Assembly: GCA_027491415.1 (NCBI GenBank)
Contig: JAOZFH010000055.1
Coordinates: 1-64,000, forward strand
From: Thermoproteota archaeon
Lineage (GTDB): Archaea > Korarchaeota > Korarchaeia > Korarchaeales > Korarchaeaceae
Length of the DNA: 64,000 bases
Direction of reading: 5' to 3'
Below, piece by piece: positions 9,162-17,144 of the stretch; position 1 is the first letter of the stretch, and each line of letters begins with the position of its first letter. A program made the translations under genes and the position numbers. The notes beneath the pieces are model-generated. The model was not told where the DNA came from, ran no database searches, and worked only from the letters and a program-made list of their open reading frames with translations.

Positions 9162-9819
9162 CCTGCTTGACGAATTTCATCACCAGCCAGTAACCCAGCA
9201 TGACTCGACCTAGCACGTTCTGTATGAGAAGCCAGAGCCTGACCGGTAGGATCCTAAAGGGTCCCCACAGCGTAATATAAGGCAGGTTGACAATGTGCAG
9301 CCTAGATACCTGCCTATATCCGTCGGGCAGGAGGCCCGTGAGGTGTTTTTCGTCCATGGAGAGAAGGTGTCCGTATCTGGGCGTAGGCCTTCCACAATGG
9401 ACGCACTTATAGTAAACGATCTTCTCCTTATATGGAATAGATATTAGGATTGTTCCGCCTTTCGTGAGTACCCTGTCAGCCTCTGCTACGGAGGCGAGCT
9501 GACTCTCCTTGGGCATATGTTCTAGCAACTCAAGCATAGAGACCGATTCGAACGAGGAGTTCCTGAACGGTAGCATCTCAGCACTGGCCTGAACAAGCTC
9601 AACCTGCCAGCCAAACCTCTCTCTGGCCGTCTCAAGGGCTTTGTCGTCTATGTCTACGGCTACCACGTATTCCACAACTTCTGATATCGCCGATGTCATG
9701 TCACCCTCTCCGCACCCGATGTCAAGGAGAGAGCGTGGACGTGGTTCTTTGAGTAGGAGCTTAATTACTTCGGCTCTCCGCCTCTGTTTTTCTTTCTCAT
9801 AAGATTCAATGGAGAGCAA
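9130..9819 (-). CDS. Class I SAM-dependent methyltransferase (Methyltransf_11 type)
   Basis: 229 residues from TTG 9819, preceded by a GGAGGGTGACT site. Motif I is SLLDIGCGEGDMTSAIS (residues 31-47), the acidic post-I residue is in VVAVDIDDKAL, and motif IV lies in FESVSMLELLEHMPKE. Residues 150-170 contain YYKCVHCGRPTPRYGHL, a small Cys pair, and a hydrophobic C-terminal stretch (LLIQNVLGRVMLGYWLVMKF) may sit on the membrane. The gene overlaps the Trm112-like gene by 32 bases. Its position in the glycan locus suggests O-methylation of a sugar, but a lipid or RNA substrate is not excluded. Confidence 0.85.
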   Translation of the reverse strand: MLSIESYEKEKQRRRAEVIKLLLKEPRPRSLLDIGCGEGDMTSAISEVVEYVVAVDIDDKALETARERFGWQVELVQASAEMLPFRNSSFESVSMLELLEHMPKESQLASVAEADRVLTKGGTILISIPYKEKIVYYKCVHCGRPTPRYGHLLSMDEKHLTGLLPDGYRQVSRLHIVNLPYITLWGPFRILPVRLWLLIQNVLGRVMLGYWLVMKFVKQGERSEEKSPR

Positions 9820-10145
9820 TCCAAGTCACCCTCCCCAAGCCAATTGCCTGGGTCAGGGGGAAACTCCTAAAAAGGAGCCCAGCGCTATCCTATTGCTGCA
9901 GCGAGAGGCTCACGATTTTTCTTTTCCCCACATTCGATTAGCATTTTAAGTAATTTATATTGGGTAGTAATGTATTAGTGAATTAACGTTATTCGTGACT
10001 TCAAAAAGTATAAAAATCAGCTGGCATAGTTCATCTGGTAGAACTCGTATAGATAGAAATATGCTTAAGAAGGTAGCGCCCGTGTGCCTTGTCTTGGCAG
10101 AATAAGGGTAACAAGTTGTGCGTTCTGGAGAAAGGTGAGCTGTAG
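9820..10145. other. AT-rich intergenic region with promoter and tRNA D-arm-like motif
   Basis: No credible protein gene. A short perfect inverted repeat CTCCTaaaaAGGAG lies near 9866-9879. A strong TATA-like AGTATAAAAATC at about 10007-10018 faces the sulfotransferase gene. Bases 10020-10044 (GCTGGCA, TA, then GTTC-ATCTGGTA-GAAC) mimic the acceptor strand and D-arm of a tRNA, but no matching anticodon loop, T-arm or 3' acceptor strand follows. Confidence 0.5.
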
Positions 10146-11162
10146 TTGCCGGTAATCGACCGTAATGTGAGCGCGATTAAAAGATTGTTTGCGAGAGAGT
10201 TTTGGTGGATAGTGTATACCATAAGCAGGCTAATAGCTGGCTCTGGAAGCGAGGCAGACGCTATAGTTATCTCCGGATCTTCCAGATCCGGCACGACGTG
10301 GCTAATGGAGATTTTAGAAACTTTACGGGGATATAGGTCTATATTTGAGCCCCTAAATAGAGAGTGGTACAAAGAAGTAAGAAATATACACCTAGAAGGG
10401 TACCCCCGTCCTTACATTCCACCGGATGTAGAGAACCCCGATCTAGAAAATTACTTAGGTAGGGTCTTCCAAGGTAAAGTATCCGGACATGTGGAGCTGA
10501 GGCCACGCCTAAAAACCATTTTCAAGTTCCTAACTTCACCTAAAGTGGTTGTCAAATTTATAAGAGCAAATAGACTATTGCCGTGGATTTATAATAGATT
10601 TAGAGTGAGAGCTATTTATCTAATGATAAGGCACCCCTGCGCAACTATAGCATCTCAGTTAAATATTGGTTGGCGGATCGATCCTCGAGTTTGGACTCCA
10701 GTTGTGAAAGAGCTCTTTAACCATGACCCGGATGTGAGGGATGAGCTGCTTAGAATCATAAAGAGACCTGAGGACCCGGTAGAGCCGTGGGCACTGATGT
10801 GGGCTCTTGATTACTACATTCCTCTTTCTATGCCGAGACCACACCCGTGGTACACAGTGGTTTACGAGAAACTCCTGCTAGACGGTGAGTCGGAGCTAGG
10901 GAACATCTTTCGTTGGATTGGTGAAACTCCCTCAGATGCAGCTTACGCTAGGCTCGCGAGACCCAGCTCTGCGGCCAACAAATCAGTTCGGAAGGTCGGG
11001 GAGATCAATCCATCCGATCAACTGATTAAATGGAAGCGCTCATTAAGCTTAGATCAAATAAAAAGAATTCTTAGAATAACGGAGCTAGTTGGCCTTACTT
11101 TTTACACAGAAAGCGAGGAACCTGACTACGTAGAGTTAGCCAAGTGGAGTAGAGTGGGTTAG
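10146..11162 (+). CDS. PAPS-dependent sulfotransferase
   Basis: 338 residues from TTG 10146; the start is supported by an AAAGGTGAGC ribosome site a few bases upstream. The 5'-phosphosulfate loop is SGSSRSGTTWLMEIL (43-57) and the 3'-phosphate site is IRHPCATIAS (161-170), followed by a family-typical C-terminal part with VYEKLL and WKRSLSLDQIKRIL. It transfers sulfate from 3'-phosphoadenosine 5'-phosphosulfate to a hydroxyl or amine, most likely on a glycan given the neighbourhood. There is no membrane anchor or signal peptide, so it should act in the cytoplasm, before export. It converges on the glucuronyl C5-epimerase-like gene 64 bases away, and the PAPS-producing genes lie 2-7 kb downstream. 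GC content is clearly lower than in those genes. Confidence 0.88.
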   Translation: MPVIDRNVSAIKRLFAREFWWIVYTISRLIAGSGSEADAIVISGSSRSGTTWLMEILETLRGYRSIFEPLNREWYKEVRNIHLEGYPRPYIPPDVENPDLENYLGRVFQGKVSGHVELRPRLKTIFKFLTSPKVVVKFIRANRLLPWIYNRFRVRAIYLMIRHPCATIASQLNIGWRIDPRVWTPVVKELFNHDPDVRDELLRIIKRPEDPVEPWALMWALDYYIPLSMPRPHPWYTVVYEKLLLDGESELGNIFRWIGETPSDAAYARLARPSSAANKSVRKVGEINPSDQLIKWKRSLSLDQIKRILRITELVGLTFYTESEEPDYVELAKWSRVG

Positions 11163-11226
11163 GCATCCAGAATTAAAATACGCGGTGGTGATGTAATAAA
11201 AAGTCTACTGAATTTTTGGCCAGCCC

Positions 11227-12156
11227 CTAATGATAAAAAATGTAAGATTCCCACCTTCTGTATGTTTCCAGAAAATAGGGGTCTCCTGTCATTTGATAGA
11301 GCCGCAGAAGCAAGAGCACATGGAGAAAGTGGTACCTAGATGCAGATCTTTTGCCAAGCAAACTATAATATGTCCAGTTACCCGAATCATACAAATTGAG
11401 ATAGGCCCGTACAGTATCGAGCCCCTCGGCGTACAGCCGCTCTGCATCTGGATCCTTTGTAACGACATAAAAGTCGTGTATACCAATCAAGGCAAATATG
11501 AAACCATTAAGTACGTGTGGCTTTTTCTCACAAACGTACTCTAGATAAAAGGGGCGACCCTGTTCATCTAGCAGCGTGACACCCCCCTCCTCGACACCCC
11601 TGCGAAAAGCCTCAAGAGCCAGCCTTGCTGAACTTAAGTATGTATCATTGTGCGTGACGATGTATGCTCTCACAAGGGCAGAGATTGCCTGGCCCTGAGC
11701 CATGCCGGATATCCAGGGGGCTCTGCACCCGTACCTAGGAAAATCAAAATCGTAGACCCAAACGCCCAAGCCATCCTCCACTACCTGATTAGTTACTAAC
11801 CAATTTACATGTCTTAAAAATCGTTCTAGGTAAGTAGTGTTTCCCGTCAGGACAAAATCGTCGAAGTTATAGAGAGCGAACTCTGCTATGAACACTGGGT
11901 TGTATTGAACACCGATATCGCCTCCATAATCTACGACAACTATCCCCTCCTCATCAAATGATTTCCAGTCTACGAAATTTACGGCATAAATTAGGTAAAG
12001 CCACTCGAACTCTTTGCCCTCCCACTGGGACTGTAGGGTTAATCCAGCATGGCTGGAGCGCATACCCAAACCATATCCGGCCAGAAAAGTGAGTAAAATT
12101 AAGACGGCAATTAAGAATATTGTGTTAACTCTTAGCCGCCATTGCGCCCTCGTCAT
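11227..12156 (-). CDS. Membrane-anchored D-glucuronyl C5-epimerase-like protein
   Basis: 309 residues. One N-terminal membrane helix (about 12-29) is followed by an alpha/alpha-barrel domain with the signatures of the C-terminal domain of D-glucuronyl C5-epimerase: GMAQGQAISALVRAY, VLNGFIFALIGIHDFY, and near the end SRYHFLHVLLLLRLYQMTGD followed by a RRWESY-type close. In animals and some bacteria this enzyme turns glucuronate into iduronate within heparosan or related polymers. The N-in topology would put the domain outside the cell. A TATA-like ACTTAAATTTTT about 28 bases before ATG 12156 suggests a leaderless transcript. Placement beside a sulfotransferase supports the glycosaminoglycan-like reading; activity itself is inferred. 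Confidence 0.8.
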   Translation of the reverse strand: MTRAQWRLRVNTIFLIAVLILLTFLAGYGLGMRSSHAGLTLQSQWEGKEFEWLYLIYAVNFVDWKSFDEEGIVVVDYGGDIGVQYNPVFIAEFALYNFDDFVLTGNTTYLERFLRHVNWLVTNQVVEDGLGVWVYDFDFPRYGCRAPWISGMAQGQAISALVRAYIVTHNDTYLSSARLALEAFRRGVEEGGVTLLDEQGRPFYLEYVCEKKPHVLNGFIFALIGIHDFYVVTKDPDAERLYAEGLDTVRAYLNLYDSGNWTYYSLLGKRSASRYHFLHVLLLLRLYQMTGDPYFLETYRRWESYIFYH

Positions 12157-12700
12157 AACGACGGTTTAGTTTCCAAGAAAAATTTAAGTCCGTACTCGCG
12201 CTTGATGCACGCCAACTAAATCCATTTTCCAAGTCTAACCTTTTAAATTTCTGTCATAGAAGACAAACCTCGATTTTTCGAGAAATTTTGAGGAGAAACT
12301 CCGCTCCGGGACCTTTGAGTTGTGATTAGTTGAAGGGCGTTTTGTGCGCGCTCCCTGCAAGAGGCCACAGGCGGTCAACGAGCGACTTCACGGCTTGTGA
12401 TGTGGCTAGGAATTGCGCTATCCGGGCCTGCGTGTATGCTGCCGGTCTGCTGTGAATATAAACATATCCTATGGCTTTATGACCCTTTGAGCTCAAAGTC
12501 TACTCTTCCATGCTTTAAAACGTAAAACCCACGATCTTAGGACTCTCCGGCAGAGAAAAATCCGAGGTCTATTGGGAGATGGCACCGTACCTGAAAAAAG
12601 ATCAAGAACTAGGTCCTCCTACCTCTGCTCCAAGCAAGACTGAGCGAACCGTAGGAGAGATATTAATATTTAATTAATTACATATCATTACAACACCCTC
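12157..12700. other. AT-rich spacer at the compositional boundary
   Basis: About 540 bases without a gene I can support on either strand. It separates the AT-richer glycan genes from the GC-rich sulfate-activation cassette. The left end holds the epimerase promoter and the right end that of the RHH gene at 12701. I see no tRNA, terminal repeats or integrase remnant in it. Confidence 0.55.
12669..12677 (+). promoter_or_regulatory. TATA box of the RHH-sat-DHH-AlkP-APS kinase operon
   Basis: TTTAATTAA in a run of A/T, centred about 28 bases before GTG 12701. With no ribosome site before that GTG, the first gene is probably translated from a leaderless mRNA. Confidence 0.7.
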
Positions 12701-12919
12701 GTGCCCAAGAGACGCTACACGACGATCTCCATCCCTATCCCGCTCTACGAGAGGGTGAAGAAGATGATTGAGGGCACTGGCTTCTCTTCGGTCAGCGACT
12801 ACGTCACCTACGTGCTGAGAGAGCTCGTCGCGTCGTACGAGGAGTCGAAGCTCGACTTCACCAGAGAGGACGAGGAGCGCATCAAGCGCAGGCTCAGGGC
12901 CCTCGGCTATCTGGACTGA
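12701..12919 (+). CDS. Small ribbon-helix-helix protein, first gene of PAPS cassette
   Basis: 72 residues from GTG 12701. The N-terminal strand TTISIPIPLYERVKKMI and helix FSSVSDYVTYVLRELV form a ribbon-helix-helix DNA-binding fold, followed by a charged linker and a C-terminal tail IKRRLRALGYLD. The protein at 17145 has the same arrangement and nearly the same tail, IKERLRSLGYL, so the two bracket the sulfate-activation genes. The sat gene starts 17 bases after this stop, so they are cotranscribed. A DNA-binding autoregulator of the operon is likely; alternatively it is a small partner of the pathway enzymes, since the tail also resembles C-termini seen in AlkP-superfamily proteins. Confidence 0.8.
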   Translation: MPKRRYTTISIPIPLYERVKKMIEGTGFSSVSDYVTYVLRELVASYEESKLDFTREDEERIKRRLRALGYLD

Positions 12920-12922
12920 GCC

Positions 12923-12932
12923 GGAGGTGATC
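12923..12932 (+). promoter_or_regulatory. Perfect ribosome binding site of sat
   Basis: GGAGGTGATC is fully complementary to the archaeal 16S rRNA 3' end and sits 4-5 bases before GTG 12937, fixing that start. Confidence 0.85.
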
Positions 12933-12936
12933 TGGC

Positions 12937-14085
12937 GTGGTGTCCAGGCCGCACGGCGGCAGGCTGGTAAACAGGGTGGCCTCCGACTCCAGGAGAGAGA
13001 AGATACTCGCTGAAGCAGCCGAACTCCCCCAGATACCGATAAGCGTGGAGAAGGCAATTGAGGCCGAGAACATCGCCAGGGGGGTCTACAGCCCCCTGGA
13101 GGGGTTCATGCTGAGCGAGGACTTCGAGTCCTGCCTCACCAGGATGAGGCTGGCGAGCGACGTTCCCTGGACCCTCCCGGTAGTCCTGGACGTGGAGGAG
13201 GGCAGCCTGGTCGACATCTCTGAGGGCGACGAGGTCCTCCTGACCCTCGACGGCTCTCCAACAGCCTTGATGGAGGTTGAGGAGATCTACAGGTACGACA
13301 AGAGGCGGACCGCCGTCTCGGTGTTCGGCACCGACAGCCCAGAGCATCCCGGAGTCCGCCGAACCCTGAAGATGGGCGACCTCCTGCTGGGCGGCAGGAT
13401 AACGCTAGTGGGCTCCGTGCCGAACCCCTACGAGAGGTACACCCTCTGGCCCATTGAGACCCGCGTGCTGTTCAAGGAGAAGGGCTGGAAGACCGTCGTC
13501 GGCTTTCAGACCAGGAACGCCCCGCACCGGGGCCACGAAGAGCTTCAGAAGACTGCCCTGGCCTTCGTCGACGGCGTGTTCATCAACCCCGTCATAGGGA
13601 GGAAGAAGCCCGGGGACTTCAGGGACGATGTGATCCTGGAGGCCTACAGGGCCCTCATCCGGCACTACTACCCGAGGGACACCGCCGTGCTCGCGATCCT
13701 CAGGTACGAGATGAGGTACGCCGGCCCGAGGGAGGCTGTGCACCACGCGATCATGAGGAAGAACTTCGGGTGCACCCACTTCATCGTCGGGAGGGACCAC
13801 GCGGGAGTCGGCAACTTCTACCCGCCCTACGCCGCCCAGGAGATATTCAGGGAGTTCCCCGACCTCGGGGTCACGCCGCTCTTCTTCAGGGAGTTCTTCT
13901 ACTGCAGGAGGTGCGGCGGCCTAGCCAACGAGAAGACATGTCCCCACCCAGAGTCCGACCGGGTGAGGTTCAGCGGCACGAAGATCCGCGAGCTTATAGA
14001 GAGGGGAGAGGTCCCGCCGCCGGAGGTCATGAGGCCCGAGGTGGCGGAGGTGATCCTGAGCTTCGAGGACCCCTTCGTCAGGTGA
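12937..14085 (+). CDS. sat: Sulfate adenylyltransferase (ATP sulfurylase)
   Basis: 382 residues, usual length for the monofunctional archaeal and bacterial enzyme. An N-terminal PUA-like domain is followed by the catalytic Rossmann domain with QTRNAPHRGHEEL (around 191-203, the QxRNxxHxxH ATP site), then GRDHAGVGNFYPPYAAQ (about 285-301) and a C-terminal CRRCGG...CPH cluster that probably binds zinc, as in thermophilic homologues. It makes adenosine 5'-phosphosulfate from ATP and sulfate, or runs in reverse in sulfur oxidisers. An APS kinase in the same operon and no APS or sulfite reductase in the window argue for assimilation towards PAPS. Confidence 0.95.
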   Translation: MVSRPHGGRLVNRVASDSRREKILAEAAELPQIPISVEKAIEAENIARGVYSPLEGFMLSEDFESCLTRMRLASDVPWTLPVVLDVEEGSLVDISEGDEVLLTLDGSPTALMEVEEIYRYDKRRTAVSVFGTDSPEHPGVRRTLKMGDLLLGGRITLVGSVPNPYERYTLWPIETRVLFKEKGWKTVVGFQTRNAPHRGHEELQKTALAFVDGVFINPVIGRKKPGDFRDDVILEAYRALIRHYYPRDTAVLAILRYEMRYAGPREAVHHAIMRKNFGCTHFIVGRDHAGVGNFYPPYAAQEIFREFPDLGVTPLFFREFFYCRRCGGLANEKTCPHPESDRVRFSGTKIRELIERGEVPPPEVMRPEVAEVILSFEDPFVR

Positions 14086-14097
14086 GGAGGGAGGGCG

Positions 14098-15132
14098 ATG
14101 GATGTGAGGCTGCCGGAGCCAGACGAGCTCGGGGACACGCTCGTCCTGCACCACTGGGACGCCGACGGCGTGGCGAGCGCGAGCCTGATTCTCGACTACC
14201 TCGGGGACTACGCCGAGCTCTACGTTCCGCCGCTGGGATTCTACTGGCTCGACTCCCAGGCGGCCAACGAAATACGGGACCTGGGGACGTTCGACACGCT
14301 GATGGTGCTCGACATGGCGCTTCCCGTAGAGTCCATAGAGAGAGCCGCCTCCGCGGCCGGGGCCGGCAGGGTGGTGCTGGTGGATCACCACGTGAGGCCG
14401 AGGGAGCGCTACCCGGCCTCCTGGGTCCCCCTGGTCGACGTAAGGCAGCCATCCGCGAGCTGGCACCTGACGCAGCTGCTGGGAGTTCAGCCTGACCTTC
14501 GATCGATCCTGGGAATTGCCGGCGACCTGGGCCCCACGCTCCAGTCTCACCCAGTCTACCCCCAGGTGATAGAGGTCCTGGAGTCTCTGGGAATTGGTGT
14601 AGTGGAGCTCGAGAGGCTGGCCGAGCTTATCGACGCCAACTACAGGGTCGGAGACAGGGAAGGCGTGAGGGACGCGGTCTTCGTGCTCAGCAGGGGACAC
14701 AGGGATCCGAGGTCGCTCCTCGATCTGAAGAAGTGGGTAATAAGGCACAGATCCGCCGAGGCCGAGGTCGAGAGGGTCGTGAGGGAGGCCAGCGTGGAGG
14801 ACTTCGGCAGCGTCGTCTACGTGGAGTTCGAGTCCCCTCACCTCCTGATCTCCACCGTGGGGAGGAGGTTCGCCTGGTCGAGAGAGGGCGTTGCCGTGCT
14901 CGTGCTCAACTCCCGGTGGAGGAGGGGGTACGCTCAAGTCTACTCAAGGGTCCACGGGCTCGACCTAGACCTCACGACCCTGGCCGAGATGGCCAGGGCC
15001 CGTGGCTACAGGGCCGGTGGGAAGCGGGAGGCCGTCGGCGTCATCCTGCCCGAGCTGGAGGCGAGGGAATTCGTCCGGCGCGCCCTCGACTGGCTGATGT
15101 CGGCCGCTCGGGAAGGGAAAGGAGGTGAGTGA
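14098..15132 (+). CDS. DHH/DHHA1-family phosphoesterase, candidate PAP phosphatase
   Basis: 344 residues. The DHH domain motifs are HHWDADGVAS (residues 18-27), VLDMAL and VDHHVRP (about 98-104); the C-terminal DHHA1 domain ends with RGYRAGGKREAVGVIL, where GGK stands in for the usual GGH. DHH proteins of the RecJ/NrnA group cleave nucleotide phosphates, and NrnA-type members dephosphorylate 3'-phosphoadenosine 5'-phosphate. Being between ATP sulfurylase and APS kinase, with gaps of 12 bases or fewer, a role in removing PAP left by sulfotransferases is attractive. That substrate is inference; an oligonucleotide or nanoRNA substrate remains possible. Confidence 0.8.
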   Translation: MDVRLPEPDELGDTLVLHHWDADGVASASLILDYLGDYAELYVPPLGFYWLDSQAANEIRDLGTFDTLMVLDMALPVESIERAASAAGAGRVVLVDHHVRPRERYPASWVPLVDVRQPSASWHLTQLLGVQPDLRSILGIAGDLGPTLQSHPVYPQVIEVLESLGIGVVELERLAELIDANYRVGDREGVRDAVFVLSRGHRDPRSLLDLKKWVIRHRSAEAEVERVVREASVEDFGSVVYVEFESPHLLISTVGRRFAWSREGVAVLVLNSRWRRGYAQVYSRVHGLDLDLTTLAEMARARGYRAGGKREAVGVILPELEAREFVRRALDWLMSAAREGKGGE

Positions 15133-15133
15133 G

Positions 15134-16522
15134 TTGGCAGGAGAGAGGGTCATGGTCATAGGGCTGGACTCGGCGCCGCCGTCGCTGGCGTTCGAGAGGT
15201 TCCTGCCCAAGATGCCGAACCTTTCCGAGCTCCTCGACGGGGCCAGGTACGGCCCCTTGAGGAGCTGCCACCCGCCTATAACCGTGCCTGCCTGGGCCGT
15301 GATGGCCACGAGCCTCACTCCGGGCGAGCTGGGGATGTACGGCTTCAGGCACAGGAAGCCCGGCGAGTACAGGGAGTACTACCTTGTGACCTCGAGGAAC
15401 CTGACGAGGCCAGCGGTGTGGGATCACGCCGCCAGGGAGGGGAAGAAAGCCTTGCTGATAGCCTTCCCGCCCTCCTACCCGCCCCTCAAGGTTCAGGGGT
15501 GGGTGATCAGCGACTTCCACACCCCCTCGACGGCCAAGAACTACACCCACCCGCCGTGGCTCAGGCTGGAGGTCGAGAGGGTCGCGGGAGGCCCCTTCAC
15601 GCACGACGTGGAGTTCAGGGTTGAAGACCGCGGACCGCTGGTCGAGAGGCTCTTCGAGATGACCAGTCAGCACCTCCGGGTCGCCGAGCACCTGGCGAGG
15701 ACCAAGAGGTGGGACCTCATGTGGTACGTCGAGATCGGCCTGGACAGGCTCCACCACGCGTTCTGGAAGTTCTTCGACCCCAGCCACCCGAGGCACGTCC
15801 CGGACAGCGAGTTCGCCGACGTGGCCGAGCGCTACTACCGCCTCCTGGACGAGGGGATAGGTAGACTCGTTCAGGCCGCCAAGGACGCCTCAATACTCGT
15901 CGTCTCGGACCACGGGGCGAAGGCGATGACCGGCGCCTTCGCGATCAACGAGTGGCTGGCGGACAACGGCTACCTGGCCCTGGAGGAGAGGCCCACGGAG
16001 CAGACGGGCCTCGCGAAGGCGAAGGTGGACTGGGACAGGACCGTTGCCTGGGGGTGGGGCGGCTACTACTCCAGGATCTTCGTGAACCTCAGGGGGAGGG
16101 AGCCACGGGGCAGGGTGAGCCCGGAGGACTTCGAGTCCACCCTGGCCCAGCTGGTGGACGACCTGAGGCGAGTCCGGGTTCCTGGGGGCGGGAGCCTCGG
16201 CGTAGAGGCCCACAGGCCGGCCGAGATCTACCCAGAGGTCAGGGGGGACGCGCCGGACCTCATGGTGTACTTCGGGGACCTGAGCTGGCGCGCCGCGGGC
16301 ACGATGGGCCACGGCAGGTGGTTCCTCCCCGAGAACGACACCGGCCCGGACGACGCGGTCCACGACTGGGACGGGATCTACCTGATTCGCGACCCGGAGG
16401 GGAGGGTGGAACCTGGAGAGCTTGGCGCCACGATCTACGACGTGGCGCCCACGATCCTGTCCCTGATGGGGTTGGGGATACCGGATGGGCTGAGAGGAGA
16501 ACCCCTCCTAGACGTGAGCTGA
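15134..16522 (+). CDS. AlkP-superfamily type I phosphodiesterase/nucleotide pyrophosphatase
   Basis: About 462 residues. I choose TTG 15134 because the GGAGGTGA at 15121-15128 lies 5 bases before it, the same spacing as for sat; GTG 15125 would lie inside that site. Motifs: MVIGLDSAPPS (first metal aspartate), CHPPITVPAWAVM (catalytic threonine), GLDRLHHAFWKFF, VVSDHGAK (metal DH pair) and MGHGRWF near the end. There is no signal peptide, so it is cytosolic. Members hydrolyse phosphodiesters, pyrophosphates or sulfate and phosphonate esters; inside this cassette it may act on APS/PAPS or a nucleotide sugar, which the sequence cannot settle. Confidence 0.85.
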   Translation: MAGERVMVIGLDSAPPSLAFERFLPKMPNLSELLDGARYGPLRSCHPPITVPAWAVMATSLTPGELGMYGFRHRKPGEYREYYLVTSRNLTRPAVWDHAAREGKKALLIAFPPSYPPLKVQGWVISDFHTPSTAKNYTHPPWLRLEVERVAGGPFTHDVEFRVEDRGPLVERLFEMTSQHLRVAEHLARTKRWDLMWYVEIGLDRLHHAFWKFFDPSHPRHVPDSEFADVAERYYRLLDEGIGRLVQAAKDASILVVSDHGAKAMTGAFAINEWLADNGYLALEERPTEQTGLAKAKVDWDRTVAWGWGGYYSRIFVNLRGREPRGRVSPEDFESTLAQLVDDLRRVRVPGGGSLGVEAHRPAEIYPEVRGDAPDLMVYFGDLSWRAAGTMGHGRWFLPENDTGPDDAVHDWDGIYLIRDPEGRVEPGELGATIYDVAPTILSLMGLGIPDGLRGEPLLDVS

Positions 16523-16537
16523 GGAGGTGCCTGGAGC

Positions 16538-17098
16538 ATGGCGGGAACAGTCGGGCGGTCGGGGAGGGGGTTCGTGATCTGGCTGACCGGACTCCCGGCC
16601 GCCGGGAAGACCACGCTCGCGAGGGTCCTGGCCAGGAGGCTCAGGGAGATGGGCTGGCGCGTCGAGACGCTCGACGGCGACGAGGTCAGGAGGTGGCTCA
16701 GCCCGGAGGCCGGGTTCAGCAGGGAGGACAGGGAGCGACACCTGAAGAGGGTGGCTCACGTCTCCAGGCTCCTGGCGAGGAACGGCGTCGCGGTCGTCGC
16801 GTCCTTCGTGTCACCCTACAGGAGGGTCAGGGAGGAGGTCAGGAAAATCGTCGAGGGGGAGGGGCTGAAGTTCGTGGAGGTCTACGTTAGGTGCTCCGTG
16901 GAGACCGCCATGAGAAGGGATCCCAAGGGCCTCTACAGGAGGGCGCTCAGGGGCGAGATACAGAACATGACGGGAGTTCAGGACGCCTACGAGGAGCCGG
17001 AGAACCCAGAGGTGATCGTCGACTCGGAGAGGATGAGCCCGGAGGAGGAGGCGGAGGAGGTCTTAGCCGCGCTCAGGAGGCTGGGAATCTCCGCCTGA
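16538..17098 (+). CDS. cysC: Adenylylsulfate kinase (APS kinase)
   Basis: 186 residues, normal length. Walker A is WLTGLPAAGKTTL (15-27), followed by TLDGDEVRRWL, HVSRLLARNG, the FVSPYRRVR APS-binding segment, and the lid KGLYRRALRGEI followed by TGVQDAYEEPENPEV. It phosphorylates adenylylsulfate at the 3' hydroxyl to give PAPS. A GAGGAGGTG ribosome site 8 bases upstream sets ATG 16538. Last enzyme of the cassette; together with sat it completes PAPS synthesis, the donor for the sulfotransferase at 10146. Confidence 0.95.
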   Translation: MAGTVGRSGRGFVIWLTGLPAAGKTTLARVLARRLREMGWRVETLDGDEVRRWLSPEAGFSREDRERHLKRVAHVSRLLARNGVAVVASFVSPYRRVREEVRKIVEGEGLKFVEVYVRCSVETAMRRDPKGLYRRALRGEIQNMTGVQDAYEEPENPEVIVDSERMSPEEEAEEVLAALRRLGISA

Positions 17099-17144
17099 GC
17101 GCCGGACCAACCTCTTTAAGTGCGCGGGCGGGGGGTGGCGAGAG

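Noticed and set aside
13921-14937. Long minus-strand frame opposite the DHH and sat genes
   Set aside because: Rich in P, H, G, R as expected for antisense of GC-rich coding DNA; the plus strand has clear enzyme motifs.
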